Source: an uncultured Opitutia bacterium (lineage in GTDB: Bacteria; Verrucomicrobiota; Verrucomicrobiia; Opitutales; Opitutaceae). From it: a stretch of DNA of 64,000 bases. A program made the position numbers and the translations under genes. Location: contig CAILHZ010000006.1 in assembly GCA_903834135.1 (NCBI GenBank), forward strand, positions 38,211-102,210, in the 5' to 3' direction. Below, in pieces: positions 42,921 through 52,608 of the stretch; position 1 is the stretch's first letter, and each line of letters opens with the position of its first letter. Below the pieces are notes generated by a model. The model did not search any database. It saw nothing but the letters and a program-made list of their open reading frames with translations, and had not been told where the DNA came from.

Positions 42921-44870
42921 GTGACCGAACAAAATATTACCTCAATGTCCCGGGAGCACCGGGTTATTAGGCCATCGGCCGAGTTTAAAGCCCAAGCAAA
43001 CCTTGGGAGTGACGCCTCTTATAAAAGACTGTACGCTGAGTCTGTCAACTCCCCAGACACGTTTTGGGCTAGAGAAGCTAAGAAATTCCTTACCTGGGAT
43101 AAGCCCTTTAAAAAGGTCCTCCAGTGGAAGTTACCCCATGCCAAGTGGTTCGGTGATGGTAAATTAAACGTAGCCTCCAACTGCTTAGACCGTCATTTAG
43201 ACGGTCCTAGGGCTAATAAAGCAGCTATTATCTTTGAAGGTGAGCCAGGTGATATAAGGACAATTACCTATCGCCAACTACACCAAGAGGTATGCCGCTT
43301 CGCTAATGCTTTAACGGCTTCAGGTGTCAAAAAAGGCGATCGCGTCGCTATTTATCTGCCTATGGTCCCTGAGGCAGCAGTGGCCATGCTTGCCTGTGCA
43401 AGACTTGGAGCCATTCATACGGTTATTTTCGGAGGCTTTTCCAGTGAAGCCATTAAAGACAGAGTGAATGACTGTCAGGCAAAACTCATTATTACAGCAG
43501 ACGGCGGATTTCGTAGGGGTAAGATCGTAGAATTAAAAGCTAACGTAGATCGTGCTTTAGAAGGAACTCCCTCTGTTGAAAAAGTCATTGTTCTTAAGAG
43601 AACACATCAGGTAGTCACCATGCAGTCAGGCCGTGACCACTGGTGGCATGATTTTGTTAATCCATTCTCAAGTGAGCATAAAGCAAAAGCACACGAGAGT
43701 GAACATCCGCTGTTTATTTTATACACAAGCGGCTCAACTGGAAAACCTAAAGGGGTTCTTCACACTTCAGCTGGTTACTTACTGGGTGCAGCAATGACGA
43801 CTCACTACATTTTCGATTTAAAAGAAAATGATGTTTATTTTTGTACAGCAGATGTGGGTTGGATTACTGGCCACAGTTACGTTGTGTACGGGCCATTAGC
43901 GAGTGGCGCCACCGTGCTTATGTATGAAGGTGCACCAAATCAGCCTGGGCCTGATAGGTTCTGGGATATGATTGATCGCCATCAAGTCAGTATTTTTTAT
44001 ACAGCTCCAACAGCAATTAGAGCCTTCATGCGCTGGGGTGATGAATTTGTAAAAAAACACAAACTCACTTCGCTTCGTTTACTCGGTTCTGTAGGTGAGC
44101 CGATTAATCCGGAAGCCTGGATGTGGTATCACACCTTAATTGGAAAAAAGAAATGTCCAATCGTAGATACGTGGTGGCAGACAGAAACAGGCTGTATTAT
44201 GGTAAGCCCAATTCCAGGCATCACTCCTGCAAAACCAGGTTCATGCACAAGGCCTTTCTTTGGCGTTGTAGCTAAAGTGCTTGATGAAGCAGGAAAAGAA
44301 GTACCGAAGGGTAGTGGAGGAAAATTATTCTTAGCTAAGCCTTGGCCATCGATGCTTCGTACACTTTGGGGTGATGATGATCGCTTCAAAAAACAGTATT
44401 GGAGTGAACTCCCAGGCTATTACTTTGCAGGAGACGGAGCACGTATTGATAAAGATGGGTACCTGTGGGTTGTAGGACGTATTGATGACGTCTTAAATGT
44501 TTCTGGTCACCGTATTGGAACTTCAGAAATTGAGAGTGCTCTAGTTTCTCATCACAGTGTTGCTGAAGCAGCAGTGGTTGGCAGACCTGACGATTTAAAG
44601 GGTCAAGCGCTTGTGTGTTTTGTGACCTTAAAGAATGGCATTTCTCCAAGTCCAGAACTTAAAGAAGCACTTCGTCAGCATGTCGCTAAAGAAATTGGTG
44701 CATTAGCACGTCCTGATGATGTGCGTTTTGCAGCAGGTCTTCCTAAGACACGCAGCGGAAAAATTATGCGCCGTATCTTAAAAGAAATTGCTTCAGGTAA
44801 AGAAGTAATGGGAGATACAACTACACTCGAAGATTTTGCAGTCGTAGCGGCACTTCAAAACGAAGAGTAA
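42921..44870 (+). CDS. acs: Acetyl-CoA synthetase
   Basis: The 649-residue AMP-forming enzyme turns acetate, ATP and CoA into acetyl-CoA. The N-terminal [20 protein letters not shown] matches [23 protein letters not shown] (P-loop A3), [36 protein letters not shown] and the acetylatable Lys in [12 protein letters not shown] are present. The start is GTG 42921 or ATG 42945 (MSREHRV). Neither has a Shine-Dalgarno. It is divergent from rho copy 2, and a palindromic hairpin covers its stop. Confidence 0.97.
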   Translation: MTEQNITSMSREHRVIRPSAEFKAQANLGSDASYKRLYAESVNSPDTFWAREAKKFLTWDKPFKKVLQWKLPHAKWFGDGKLNVASNCLDRHLDGPRANKAAIIFEGEPGDIRTITYRQLHQEVCRFANALTASGVKKGDRVAIYLPMVPEAAVAMLACARLGAIHTVIFGGFSSEAIKDRVNDCQAKLIITADGGFRRGKIVELKANVDRALEGTPSVEKVIVLKRTHQVVTMQSGRDHWWHDFVNPFSSEHKAKAHESEHPLFILYTSGSTGKPKGVLHTSAGYLLGAAMTTHYIFDLKENDVYFCTADVGWITGHSYVVYGPLASGATVLMYEGAPNQPGPDRFWDMIDRHQVSIFYTAPTAIRAFMRWGDEFVKKHKLTSLRLLGSVGEPINPEAWMWYHTLIGKKKCPIVDTWWQTETGCIMVSPIPGITPAKPGSCTRPFFGVVAKVLDEAGKEVPKGSGGKLFLAKPWPSMLRTLWGDDDRFKKQYWSELPGYYFAGDGARIDKDGYLWVVGRIDDVLNVSGHRIGTSEIESALVSHHSVAEAAVVGRPDDLKGQALVCFVTLKNGISPSPELKEALRQHVAKEIGALARPDDVRFAAGLPKTRSGKIMRRILKEIASGKEVMGDTTTLEDFAVVAALQNEE

Positions 44871-44886
44871 GGCTTAAGCCTTACTC
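44865..44886. terminator. 22-base palindrome at the end of acs
   Basis: gagtaaggctt / aagccttactc is fully self-complementary. With a TTAA loop it gives a 9-bp stem. It includes the acs stop codon (44868-44870) and lies 23 bases from the convergent dxs stop. It probably works for both strands, with a short gttt tail on the plus side. Confidence 0.6.
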
Positions 44887-44908
44887 GTTTAAAAGTACCT
44901 CTAAGATT

Positions 44909-46813
44909 TTACTTGGAAGAGACTGACTTGTACCTAGAAGCTATTTTTTCAAAGATAGCTTCAGAGGATAAACCGTAGGCTGAACGCAAGATGCTGACAC
45001 TTGAGCCGTGCTCAACAAATTGATCAGGCCAGCCAATACGTTCTACTGAGGTCGCTGAATTATTATCCTGCAGAATTTCTAAGACACTGCTACCAAACCC
45101 ACCTGCTAAGACGTGGTCTTCCATCGTTACAAGTAAACTTGCAGTCTTTGCTTGGGAAAGAAGCAGTGTTGTATCGATTGGCTTAATGAAGCGTGGATTT
45201 ACAATTCCTACTTGAATGCTAAAGGTGGACTCAAGTTTTTGGGCAACTTTATTTGCTTCTTCAAGCATAGGGCCTAGTGCCCAGATGAATATCTGATTTC
45301 CAGGTTTTAAAAGTTCTGCTTTGCCCACTTCAATTAATTCTGGAGTAGCTTTAATTGCCTTACCTACAGCTGCACCGCGTGGATAACGAATAAATCCTGG
45401 GCCTTGTAAGCTAAGACTTGTATGCAGCATATCGCAGAGTTCATCTTCATCCTTAGGTTGCATGACTACTGCCCTAGGAACACAGCGTAAGTACGAAATA
45501 TCAAATAGGCCGTGGTGAGTAGCTCCATCGTTAGGAGATAAGCCAGCTCTATCCATACAGAAAGTTACCGGTAAATTTTGAAGTGCAACATCGTGTACGA
45601 TTGGATCGTAGGCTCGTTGTAAGAAAGTAGAATAGATCGCACACACGGGGCGATAGCCCTGAGTAGCAAGTCCTGCTGCAAATAATACAGCGTGCTCCTC
45701 AGCAATACCTACATCGAAAAATTGTTTAGGTAATTCTTTTGCAAGTGCTGTAAGGCCTGTACCAGAAGGCATCGCTGCAGTGATACCCACAATTTTAGAA
45801 TTTAATTTTGCTTCTTTAAGTAGCGCTTGGCCTAGCACGTCTTGGTAGGCTTGTGGGGTACCTATAGGAGACTTCTTACTTTCACCACTTTCAGGATCAA
45901 AAGCTCCTAGACCGTGGAACTTCTCAGGGAAGTTACGTGCTGCAGGAAGACCGTGTCCTTTTTTAGTTATTACGTGTAAAATAATTGGACTATCTGAAGA
46001 CTTTGCAAATTCGAGGTGTTTGATTAATTCATCTAAATTATGGCCATCAATAGGCCCAATATAGCGGAGTCCAAATTTTTCAAACAGACTAGAACTCATG
46101 AAGAAGTCCTTTGTCTCTCTTTTCCACTTATTCCACATCTGGTTCATCTCGTGACCATTGGGAAGTCCTAGGAAAAATTTCTCTAAATCACTATGGATTT
46201 TATTATAGGTAGTACTGGTACTTAAGCGATTTAGGTAGTGCGCAATTGCACCTACATTTTTTGCAATAGACCATTCGTTATCATTTAAAATAACGATCAA
46301 GCGCTTCGTGGAACTAACCACATTATTAAGCGCTTCCATCGTGATACCACAGGTAAAAGCAGCATCTCCGCATATCGCTACTACATGCTCTGAAGTGCCT
46401 TTAAGATCCCTGGCACTCGCCATACCTAAAGCAGCACTGAGTGCTGTTCCTGCATGTCCTGCGCCATAACTATCGTGCTCACTTTCTGAGCGCATTAAAA
46501 AGCCACTAGTGCCACCCGTTTGACGAAGGCCTTTAAAAAATGCTCCGTTACGTCCAGTCAGTAATTTGTGTGTGTAACCCTGGTGGGAAACATCGAAAAC
46601 AAATTTATCTGTAGGTGTAGAAAATACCCGGTGTAGTGCAATACTTAGTTCAACAACTCCTAAGTTAGGACCAACGTGGCCACCTTGGGTTGATGTAACT
46701 GAAATAATTTCATCCCTTATGTCTTGGGCAAGAAGATTGAGTTCTGGTCGTGTAAGCGCTTTAACATCCTTGGGCGAGTGTAGGCTTTGAAGAAGATTCT
46801 GAGAAGTACTCAT
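44909..46813 (-). CDS. dxs: 1-deoxy-D-xylulose-5-phosphate synthase
   Basis: This 634-residue thiamin-diphosphate enzyme is the entry step of the MEP isoprenoid route. GGHVGPNLGVVELSIALH near 44, FDVSHQGYTHKLLTGR, YIGPIDGHNL, DVGIAEEHAVLFAAGLA and FCMDRAGLSPNDGATHHG fit DXS. The thiamin motif is GDAAFTCGITMEALNN with Ala in place of the second Gly of GDG, while the metal Asp and later N are kept. I believe this variant is common in PVC bacteria. It overlaps xseB by ATGA (46810-46813). Confidence 0.97.
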   Translation of the reverse strand: MSTSQNLLQSLHSPKDVKALTRPELNLLAQDIRDEIISVTSTQGGHVGPNLGVVELSIALHRVFSTPTDKFVFDVSHQGYTHKLLTGRNGAFFKGLRQTGGTSGFLMRSESEHDSYGAGHAGTALSAALGMASARDLKGTSEHVVAICGDAAFTCGITMEALNNVVSSTKRLIVILNDNEWSIAKNVGAIAHYLNRLSTSTTYNKIHSDLEKFFLGLPNGHEMNQMWNKWKRETKDFFMSSSLFEKFGLRYIGPIDGHNLDELIKHLEFAKSSDSPIILHVITKKGHGLPAARNFPEKFHGLGAFDPESGESKKSPIGTPQAYQDVLGQALLKEAKLNSKIVGITAAMPSGTGLTALAKELPKQFFDVGIAEEHAVLFAAGLATQGYRPVCAIYSTFLQRAYDPIVHDVALQNLPVTFCMDRAGLSPNDGATHHGLFDISYLRCVPRAVVMQPKDEDELCDMLHTSLSLQGPGFIRYPRGAAVGKAIKATPELIEVGKAELLKPGNQIFIWALGPMLEEANKVAQKLESTFSIQVGIVNPRFIKPIDTTLLLSQAKTASLLVTMEDHVLAGGFGSSVLEILQDNNSATSVERIGWPDQFVEHGSSVSILRSAYGLSSEAIFEKIASRYKSVSSK

Positions 46814-47058
46814 GAACTGGTTTCACCTTCACTCTTAAAAGGACTGAAGGAAACGCCTGTGCGTTCTTTTTTTAACTTTTCGATTTTTAATTCTGCATCT
46901 TTAAGACGTGTTTCACAGGTCTTAAGGAGTTTATTACCTGCTTCAAATTTTTGAAGCAGCTCGTCTAAAGGAATTTCACCCGATTCCATGGATTCAACCA
47001 CGGCTTCGAGTTTACTTAATGCGACTTCAAAGGTCAGTTCTTTTTCTTTTGATTCCAC
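46810..47058 (-). CDS. xseB: Exodeoxyribonuclease VII small subunit
   Basis: The 82-residue protein has the family core LTFEVALSKLEAVVESMESG and IPLDELLQKFEAGNKLLKTC, then a helical KLKKE tail. It binds XseA to degrade single-stranded DNA. xseA is not in the window. The start is GTG 47058, since no in-frame ATG is available. xseB-dxs pairing is common in bacteria. Confidence 0.93.
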   Translation of the reverse strand: MESKEKELTFEVALSKLEAVVESMESGEIPLDELLQKFEAGNKLLKTCETRLKDAELKIEKLKKERTGVSFSPFKSEGETSS

Positions 47059-47091
47059 CGTTATAGCATGGATAAGAACTGGTTAGTTTCA

Positions 47092-47121
47092 AACCAAACT
47101 TTGGCCTTAGATAAGGCCAAA
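47092..47121 (-). terminator. Terminator of the IPT lipoprotein gene
   Basis: Perfect 10-bp inverted repeat tttggcctta / taaggccaaa with a 2-base spacer (47100-47121). On the minus strand gtttggttt follows. It lies 19 bases after the lipoprotein stop and separates that gene from xseB. Confidence 0.6.
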
Positions 47122-47140
47122 TGACCTCACTTTAAGCAGC

Positions 47141-48064
47141 TTAGTGTGAACTTACCGTTACAGCAACCGTGATATCTGCATTGGAATAACCCTTAATGAA
47201 GAGTTTTCCATTGCCGTCACGACCCCCTTTAACAGGGATTGAAACGCTACTTTGACCTTGAGGGATAAGAACCTCAGGCATGATTACACTTTCAGGAATA
47301 TTTGTAGTAACGTCTAAGAGTGTTCCACCGACTGCTGCAGGAGCAGGAATAGTGAAGGTAAGCATCTGGGTTTCACCGGTTTTAAGGGTAAGAGAGCCTG
47401 GAGATACGGTCACTGAAGTGGGATCAATACGGAAAGTACCTACAGGAGAACTGCCTTGAGCGTTAGTTAAGGTAACGCGGTAGGTTTGGCCTGAAGCCAT
47501 TGCTGGTACAAAGAAATTTAAAGAAGACTGAGAATTATAAACAGTGCGTACAGGTGTTCCATCAAAGCAGACTACATCTTGTGGATTAAAACCACGGCCC
47601 ACTAGACTGATGCTTGAGCCGATTGGTCCACGGGTAGATTCCAAGGAAATAACATAGCGGTGAACTAAAGATGTATGTTGTAGCTCAGTGAAGGCTTGGG
47701 AGGAAACGTTCTTTACGCTGCTTTCAATTTCATAGTCCACGATGAAGTAGTAATTCATCTCCTGACGCCCGGCTGGTAATTGATAATCAAATTCGTAGAG
47801 ATCTTCTCCGATGGAGGACTTCTTCATCGCAAAGGTTTGGCCATCGACAACGATTTGTGGGTTCATTGTGCCCTTAACAATCGTGTTTAACTTAGGCGTA
47901 GCGCGTAAGGTAAAGGTGTAGATTGCAGAGGGGTTCTCTGGTAGCGTACTTGGAGTCAAGTTGGAGATGACTACAGATGCACAGCCTGACATAAAGGACA
48001 GGAGAACTGCAGCTACGGTTGAAAGGAGGATTGTCCTCGCGGAAAAAGCGCTTTTGTTATGCAT
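47141..48064 (-). CDS. Lipoprotein with IPT/TIG-like domain
   Basis: The 307-residue protein has a lipoprotein signal: basic N-terminus, hydrophobic 11-25, lipobox FMSGC with Cys28. A beta-rich domain (about 35-150), an IPT/TIG-like domain (SLESTRGPIGSSISLVGRGF, then VVCFDGTPV) and a C-terminal beta domain (VTVSPGSLTLKTGETQMLTF) follow. It is a probable envelope protein of unknown role. The start MHNKSAFSAR is chosen because it gives the correct signal. The divergent hemW starts only 19 bases away, so the promoters must overlap the opposite genes. Confidence 0.8.
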   Translation of the reverse strand: MHNKSAFSARTILLSTVAAVLLSFMSGCASVVISNLTPSTLPENPSAIYTFTLRATPKLNTIVKGTMNPQIVVDGQTFAMKKSSIGEDLYEFDYQLPAGRQEMNYYFIVDYEIESSVKNVSSQAFTELQHTSLVHRYVISLESTRGPIGSSISLVGRGFNPQDVVCFDGTPVRTVYNSQSSLNFFVPAMASGQTYRVTLTNAQGSSPVGTFRIDPTSVTVSPGSLTLKTGETQMLTFTIPAPAAVGGTLLDVTTNIPESVIMPEVLIPQGQSSVSIPVKGGRDGNGKLFIKGYSNADITVAVTVSSH

Positions 48065-48083
48065 TGATGACTCGTTTCTTTTA

Positions 48084-49274
48084 ATGGATATGACCGACTT
48101 AGGGCAAGACAAACATAGGTCAGGACCCCCTGGGCTTAAACCCTTGGATCAGGGGATCTATGTGCATGTTCCTTTTTGCTCCTCAACCTGTGATTTTTGC
48201 GCCTTTTATCAGATTAAGCCAACAGCTGGGGCTGTGGATCAATTTTTGAAGGGTATTGAGGCTGAAGCAGAACTTATCCCCTGGAGAGGACCTATTTCGA
48301 CCGTATTTTGGGGTGGTGGAACCCCTGGGTTACTATCCCCTGATGACTTAGACCGGTTAGCTAAAATTATAAGAAAAAAAACAGTAATTCAGCCTATCGA
48401 GTGGTCTATTGAACTTGCCCCAGCTTGGGTGACCAAGGCTAGGCTTGAAGTCCTAAGGGATAATGGAATTAACCGCATTTCCATGGGTATTCAGAGTTTT
48501 AGTGACGAACTCTTAGATGGGCTAGGAAGGCAGCATACCCCAAAGCAGGTCTATAAGGCCTATGAGCTAATTCGGGAGATGGGGTTTAAAAATGTGAACG
48601 TGGACATGATGTTTGCTCTACCAGGTCAAACGGAAGCTGAATGGCTTAAAGATCTTGAAGAGGCCATTGCTCTAAAGCCGGATCATATTTCAACGTACTG
48701 TTTAACCTTCGAAGAAGATACTGCACTTTGGATTAAATTATCCGAAGGACGTGTAAAACTAGATCCTGAGCACGAAGCAAAACTCTACGAAGCAACGTGG
48801 GAAAAATTACACAAAGAAGGCTATCAGCAGTATGAAGTCTCTAATTTTGCAAAGCCTGGTTTTGAATGTCGTCATAATTTATCGACTTGGAAAATGCAGG
48901 AATGGATTGGTCTAGGTCCTTCGGCTGCCTCCCAGCATGACGGTATGCGTGGTGTAAATCCAGCAGACCTTGCTTTATGGAGTCAGCAGCTAAATGCAGG
49001 TAAAAGAATGCAGGAAGATAGGCGAGTACTGACAGCAGATTTACTCTTGGAGGATTCTCTTATCTTTGGCTTACGAGTAAATCAAGGCGTTGATCTAGCT
49101 CAAGCACGTATCCGTTTTCCCGATGCAAATTGGACTTTTGTTGAAGCTAAATTAAGTACCTTAGAAAGTGAAGGACTTCTTAAGATTAGCTCTGAAGTAG
49201 TCCGCTTAACGAATAAAGGAAGACTCCTTGCAGATTCTGTAGGCACTGAACTCTTAGGCCTAGGTTCAGACTAA
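48084..49274 (+). CDS. hemW: HemW-like radical SAM protein (heme chaperone family)
   Basis: The 396-residue protein was formerly annotated as oxygen-independent coproporphyrinogen oxidase. The radical SAM cluster is C-x3-C-x2-C in HVPFCSSTCDFCAF near residue 30. GGGTPGLLSPDDLDRL, ISMGIQSFSDELLDGLGRQH, NVNVDMMFALPGQT and HISTYCLTFEEDT match HemW. The extra Cys of true HemN is absent. Starts at 48084 or 48090 are possible. The open frame back to 47961 overlaps the divergent lipoprotein and is rejected. Confidence 0.93.
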   Translation: MDMTDLGQDKHRSGPPGLKPLDQGIYVHVPFCSSTCDFCAFYQIKPTAGAVDQFLKGIEAEAELIPWRGPISTVFWGGGTPGLLSPDDLDRLAKIIRKKTVIQPIEWSIELAPAWVTKARLEVLRDNGINRISMGIQSFSDELLDGLGRQHTPKQVYKAYELIREMGFKNVNVDMMFALPGQTEAEWLKDLEEAIALKPDHISTYCLTFEEDTALWIKLSEGRVKLDPEHEAKLYEATWEKLHKEGYQQYEVSNFAKPGFECRHNLSTWKMQEWIGLGPSAASQHDGMRGVNPADLALWSQQLNAGKRMQEDRRVLTADLLLEDSLIFGLRVNQGVDLAQARIRFPDANWTFVEAKLSTLESEGLLKISSEVVRLTNKGRLLADSVGTELLGLGSD

Positions 49275-49277
49275 ACT

Positions 49278-49307
49278 GTAGCTTAAAGGCTACTGGTTGT
49301 TACTTTT
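49278..49307 (+). terminator. Weak terminator after hemW
   Basis: gtagc / gctac (loop ttaaag) is followed 8 bases later by six T (49302-49307). It overlaps the 3' end of the convergent TPR gene. Confidence 0.3.
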
Positions 49308-49679
49308 TTCGAGTGTTTTTAACTGACCAACTAAAGCCACAAAATCGGAATCTGTTTTTAGACTTTCAAGATCAGGATCTTGGGCAAGCCACTCGACATC
49401 GCGGTACCCTAATTCGATCGCTTGAGTAAGTGAATCTACTGCACTTTTAGGCTTATTTACTAAGGCTAGGCTACAGGCTAAATTGTAATGAGCAGTTGGA
49501 TTCTCGGGATGCAATTTCACTAATTTTTTATCCATCTTTAAGCCGTCTTCAATCCTACCGGCTTTAGTGTATAGCCCACCCAAAATTTCTATTACATCAT
49601 CATAAGCTGCATGCTTATTTAAGATGGTTTCGAAAAATTGGATATCAAATGCGAGATCGCGATTTTTGTCTTTAGCCAT
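49290..49679 (-). CDS. Small TPR protein
   Basis: The 129-residue soluble protein has about three TPR-like helix pairs (FETILNKHAAYDDVIEILGGLY, HPENPTAHYNLACSLALVNK, SLTQAIELGYRDVEWLAQDP). The family consists of protein-interaction scaffolds, and the partner is unknown. It lies 4 bases after the Fur-family gene and is probably co-transcribed with it. Confidence 0.8.
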   Translation of the reverse strand: MAKDKNRDLAFDIQFFETILNKHAAYDDVIEILGGLYTKAGRIEDGLKMDKKLVKLHPENPTAHYNLACSLALVNKPKSAVDSLTQAIELGYRDVEWLAQDPDLESLKTDSDFVALVGQLKTLEKSNNQ

Positions 49680-49683
49680 GTGT

Positions 49684-50175
49684 TTAACGCTTCTTACTTG
49701 TATGATTAGTTCCTGCCTTAGGGCAAGTCCCTGTTGTCTTTAATGTATCACAGCGTGCACTTACCTGCAAACGCTGGGCCACAGGGGTAAGGCCTAACTT
49801 GGATGATACGGTACTTCCATACCAATCCATAAAAGGTGCACTAATTTCAAAGATTTTGTCGCAGTCCATACATACGACCTGGGCGATTTGGCTATTATTG
49901 CCTGTATGCGGGGTATAAAATTTTTCGCCAGTACCGATATCTACTTCCCGTAAAAGAGAACTTTCGGTCATAACAGGTAAGGTCCTGTACACTGTTGCCC
50001 GAGATACATACTTACCTTTGGAGAGTGCTCTGACCCTCTCAAGGAGTTCATCAGCTGTAAAATGCTCTTTTTGAGAGATAGCTGTTTCAAAAATTGCTCT
50101 ACGCTGTTCGGTTACACGAAGCCCCTTTAGCTTTAGATAGTGTTCAAAGGTTTCTCGTGCTTTAAGCGTACTCAC
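49684..50175 (-). CDS. Fur-family transcriptional regulator with altered metal site
   Basis: The 163-residue protein has the Fur winged helix ([12 protein letters not shown] 19-30, [32 protein letters not shown]). Zinc-type Cys pairs are at C102/C105 and C142/C151. The His-rich stretch that should precede the first pair (HHHDH..C in Fur) reads SQIAQVVC here, so the usual regulatory metal ligands are missing. It may sense something else, or only need structural zinc. The start is GTG 50175. Target genes are unknown, and a Fur-box-like palindrome lies at 18645-18663. Confidence 0.85.
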   Translation of the reverse strand: MSTLKARETFEHYLKLKGLRVTEQRRAIFETAISQKEHFTADELLERVRALSKGKYVSRATVYRTLPVMTESSLLREVDIGTGEKFYTPHTGNNSQIAQVVCMDCDKIFEISAPFMDWYGSTVSSKLGLTPVAQRLQVSARCDTLKTTGTCPKAGTNHTSKKR

Positions 50176-50280
50176 AGCTATCAGTGTTTTACGGCTTAGA
50201 CCTCCCTGTCAATCGTCAGGAATGACTAATATTTGCCTCCATTCTTGCACGTAGGCCATGGACTGTTCATTTCTGATAGT

Positions 50281-52518
50281 ATGATCGTAGGAGTTCATCC
50301 TTTAGCAGGCTTTGATAAAGTCCTGCACTACAAAGTCCCTGAAGAACTCCGGGCAACTGCGGTTGTGGGGGCTTTAGTGAGGGTACCGATCATGTCTGCA
50401 CTTAGGCTTGGGGTTGTGTGTGAAATTGCCCCACCTAAAGGCTTTCCTATAGATAAGCTAAAATCGATTTCCCAGGTTGTATATCCGTTCCCGGCTTTAA
50501 CCGAGGATTTGCTGCCCTTAGCAAGTTGGATGGCTAATTACTATGCTGCCCCTATGGATTCGATCATAGAAACCATGATTCCTGCTGCAGTCAGGCGTGG
50601 TGCTGCAATCAAGATTCAAAAGCAGCTAAGTATTTTAAAAGAATTAAATAAACAGGAACTTGAAAAGTTAACCAAAAGAGCTCCGCAACAAGCAAAGCTT
50701 TATGCCTTTTTAAAAACACAGACTCATCCTGTTGCAAAAGCTGTTGTTTTAAACCGGCTGCATATGACTGCCTCTTCTGCGGATAGTTTAATTAAAGCAG
50801 GAGTGATTCAAGAAGAGGGCCTTCGTATTGTAAGAGACGCGTATGAAGAATCCTGGGCAGTCGGTGAAAAAGTAATTGAAATTGCTCCTACACCAAACCT
50901 AGAACAGCAAAAATCAATTGATGAGATTGGTGAAAGTGTGAAGAAGAAATCTTTTTCTACCTGGCTTATTCATGGAGTCACGGGTTCTGGAAAAACAGAA
51001 GTATATTTAAAAACAATTGAGCAGGTGCTTAAATCGGGTGGAGGGGTAATCTTTTTAGTTCCTGAGGTAGCACTTACTCCGCAAACCGTATCGCGTCTTC
51101 GCTCAAGACTTGAGGCGATAGCACCAGGTCACAAATGTGTTGTCTGGCATAGTGCTTTAAGTGAAGGAGAGCGTTTAGATGGATGGCTAGCACTAGCTAC
51201 AGGTGAAGCACGTATTGTGGTGGGTGCACGCTCCGCAGTTTTTGCACCGATTCGTGATTTACGCTTAATCGTAGTCGATGAAGAGCATGAGCCAGCTTAC
51301 AAACAAGATGAGACGCCTAGATATCATGGCCGTGATGTTGCAGTCATGCGGGCAAAATTAGCGTGCGCAGTCTGCGTCTTAGGTTCAGCAACTCCATCAT
51401 TAGAAAGCTATCTCAATGCAGTTTCTAAGCGCTACCACTTATCAGAATTAAAATCCCGAGTAGATTCGCGTAAATTACCTCACATCCATGTAGTCGACAT
51501 GAAAATTGAGGTCGCTAGACAACGCGGATTTACAACCTTGTCGCGTAAATTAGTCGATGCGATGCAAGATAGGCTAAGTGCTAAAGAGCAAATTATTTTA
51601 TTTATTAACCGAAGAGGTTATTCTCCGTCGGTAGTGTGTACAAAATGCGGACATGCAGAAGAGTGTACGCATTGTAGTATCACGATGACTTACCACCGTA
51701 GTGATGAGCGTATTCGTTGTCACTTGTGTGGAGAAGAAAAGGCATCACCTGTGAGATGTCCCTCATGCGGCTCACCTGAAATAAGATCTCGTGGTATGGG
51801 CACTCAGCGCGTGGAAGAGGCCGTAAGACGAGTTATTCCTAGAGCACGCATTGCTCGTGTGGATACCGACACGATGAATAAAAAGCACCGTTTAAGAGAA
51901 ATTTTATCCGATTTTAGATTAGGAAAAATTGATGTCTTAGTGGGCACTCAAATGATTGGTAAGGGCCTAGATTTTCCAAATGTGACTTTAGTGGGTTTGA
52001 TCGATGCAGATTTATCCATGCATATCCCGGATTTTAGAGCGAATGAGAGAACCTTCCAGTTATTAGTACAAGTAGCAGGTAGAGCTGGACGTGGGGCAAA
52101 ATCAGGGGATGTATTTGTACAGACCTTTACCCCTGCTTCATCAGCGATTCAATTTTCTAGACACGCAAATTATAACGGCTTTGCAGATGCAGAACTGACT
52201 TCACGTAAGTGCTTTGGTTATCCGCCCTATCGTCACATTATTCATCATCTATTTAAGGGGCCAAATCCTGAAAAACTCGCTTTCTTTACTAGCCAGTGGG
52301 TAAAGCGGGTAAAAGAAAAGTTTGGTGATAGAATCGAAGTGAAGGGCCCAACGCCTGCTCCGATTGATAAGATTAAAGATCAGTACCGCTGGCAGGTTTG
52401 GTACTTTGTTCCTAATGTGACCCCAGTGATCGCTGAACTATCTACTTTAAGGGCAGCTTTTCAGTGGCCTGGGGATTTGACTCAGAGTCTGGACGTAGAT
52501 CCCTCTAATCTTGTTTAA
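50281..52518 (+). CDS. priA: Primosomal protein N' (replication restart helicase PriA)
   Basis: The 745-residue superfamily 2 helicase has an N-terminal 3'-DNA-binding domain (MIVGVHPLAGFDKVLHYKVP), Walker A HGVTGSGKTEVYL near 247, DEEHEPAYKQDETPRYHGRD and a zinc-binding insert with CTKCGHAEECTHC and CHLCGEEKASPVRCPSCG. IGKGLDFPNVTLVGLIDAD and QVAGRAGRG follow. ATG 50281 is preferred over a TTG at 50233, which adds 16 unrelated residues. Divergent from the Fur-family gene. Confidence 0.96.
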   Translation: MIVGVHPLAGFDKVLHYKVPEELRATAVVGALVRVPIMSALRLGVVCEIAPPKGFPIDKLKSISQVVYPFPALTEDLLPLASWMANYYAAPMDSIIETMIPAAVRRGAAIKIQKQLSILKELNKQELEKLTKRAPQQAKLYAFLKTQTHPVAKAVVLNRLHMTASSADSLIKAGVIQEEGLRIVRDAYEESWAVGEKVIEIAPTPNLEQQKSIDEIGESVKKKSFSTWLIHGVTGSGKTEVYLKTIEQVLKSGGGVIFLVPEVALTPQTVSRLRSRLEAIAPGHKCVVWHSALSEGERLDGWLALATGEARIVVGARSAVFAPIRDLRLIVVDEEHEPAYKQDETPRYHGRDVAVMRAKLACAVCVLGSATPSLESYLNAVSKRYHLSELKSRVDSRKLPHIHVVDMKIEVARQRGFTTLSRKLVDAMQDRLSAKEQIILFINRRGYSPSVVCTKCGHAEECTHCSITMTYHRSDERIRCHLCGEEKASPVRCPSCGSPEIRSRGMGTQRVEEAVRRVIPRARIARVDTDTMNKKHRLREILSDFRLGKIDVLVGTQMIGKGLDFPNVTLVGLIDADLSMHIPDFRANERTFQLLVQVAGRAGRGAKSGDVFVQTFTPASSAIQFSRHANYNGFADAELTSRKCFGYPPYRHIIHHLFKGPNPEKLAFFTSQWVKRVKEKFGDRIEVKGPTPAPIDKIKDQYRWQVWYFVPNVTPVIAELSTLRAAFQWPGDLTQSLDVDPSNLV

Positions 52519-52523
52519 TGTTG

Positions 52524-52588
52524 AAGGTTTAGGTAAAAATAAATTACCTTAAGAAGTACTTTCTAAGAAGATCCTTTAAGGTGTTTTT
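52524..52588 (+). promoter_or_regulatory. Two mutually exclusive hairpins between priA and the FtsB-like gene
   Basis: Segment aggtaa (52531-52536) can pair with ttacct (52544-52549). The overlapping accttaa (52546-52552) can instead pair with ttaaggt (52576-52582), which is followed by gttttta. This is the layout of an attenuator. It could also be only the priA terminator. Confidence 0.35.
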
Positions 52589-52608
52589 AGTGAAGTATTC
52601 CTATTAAC

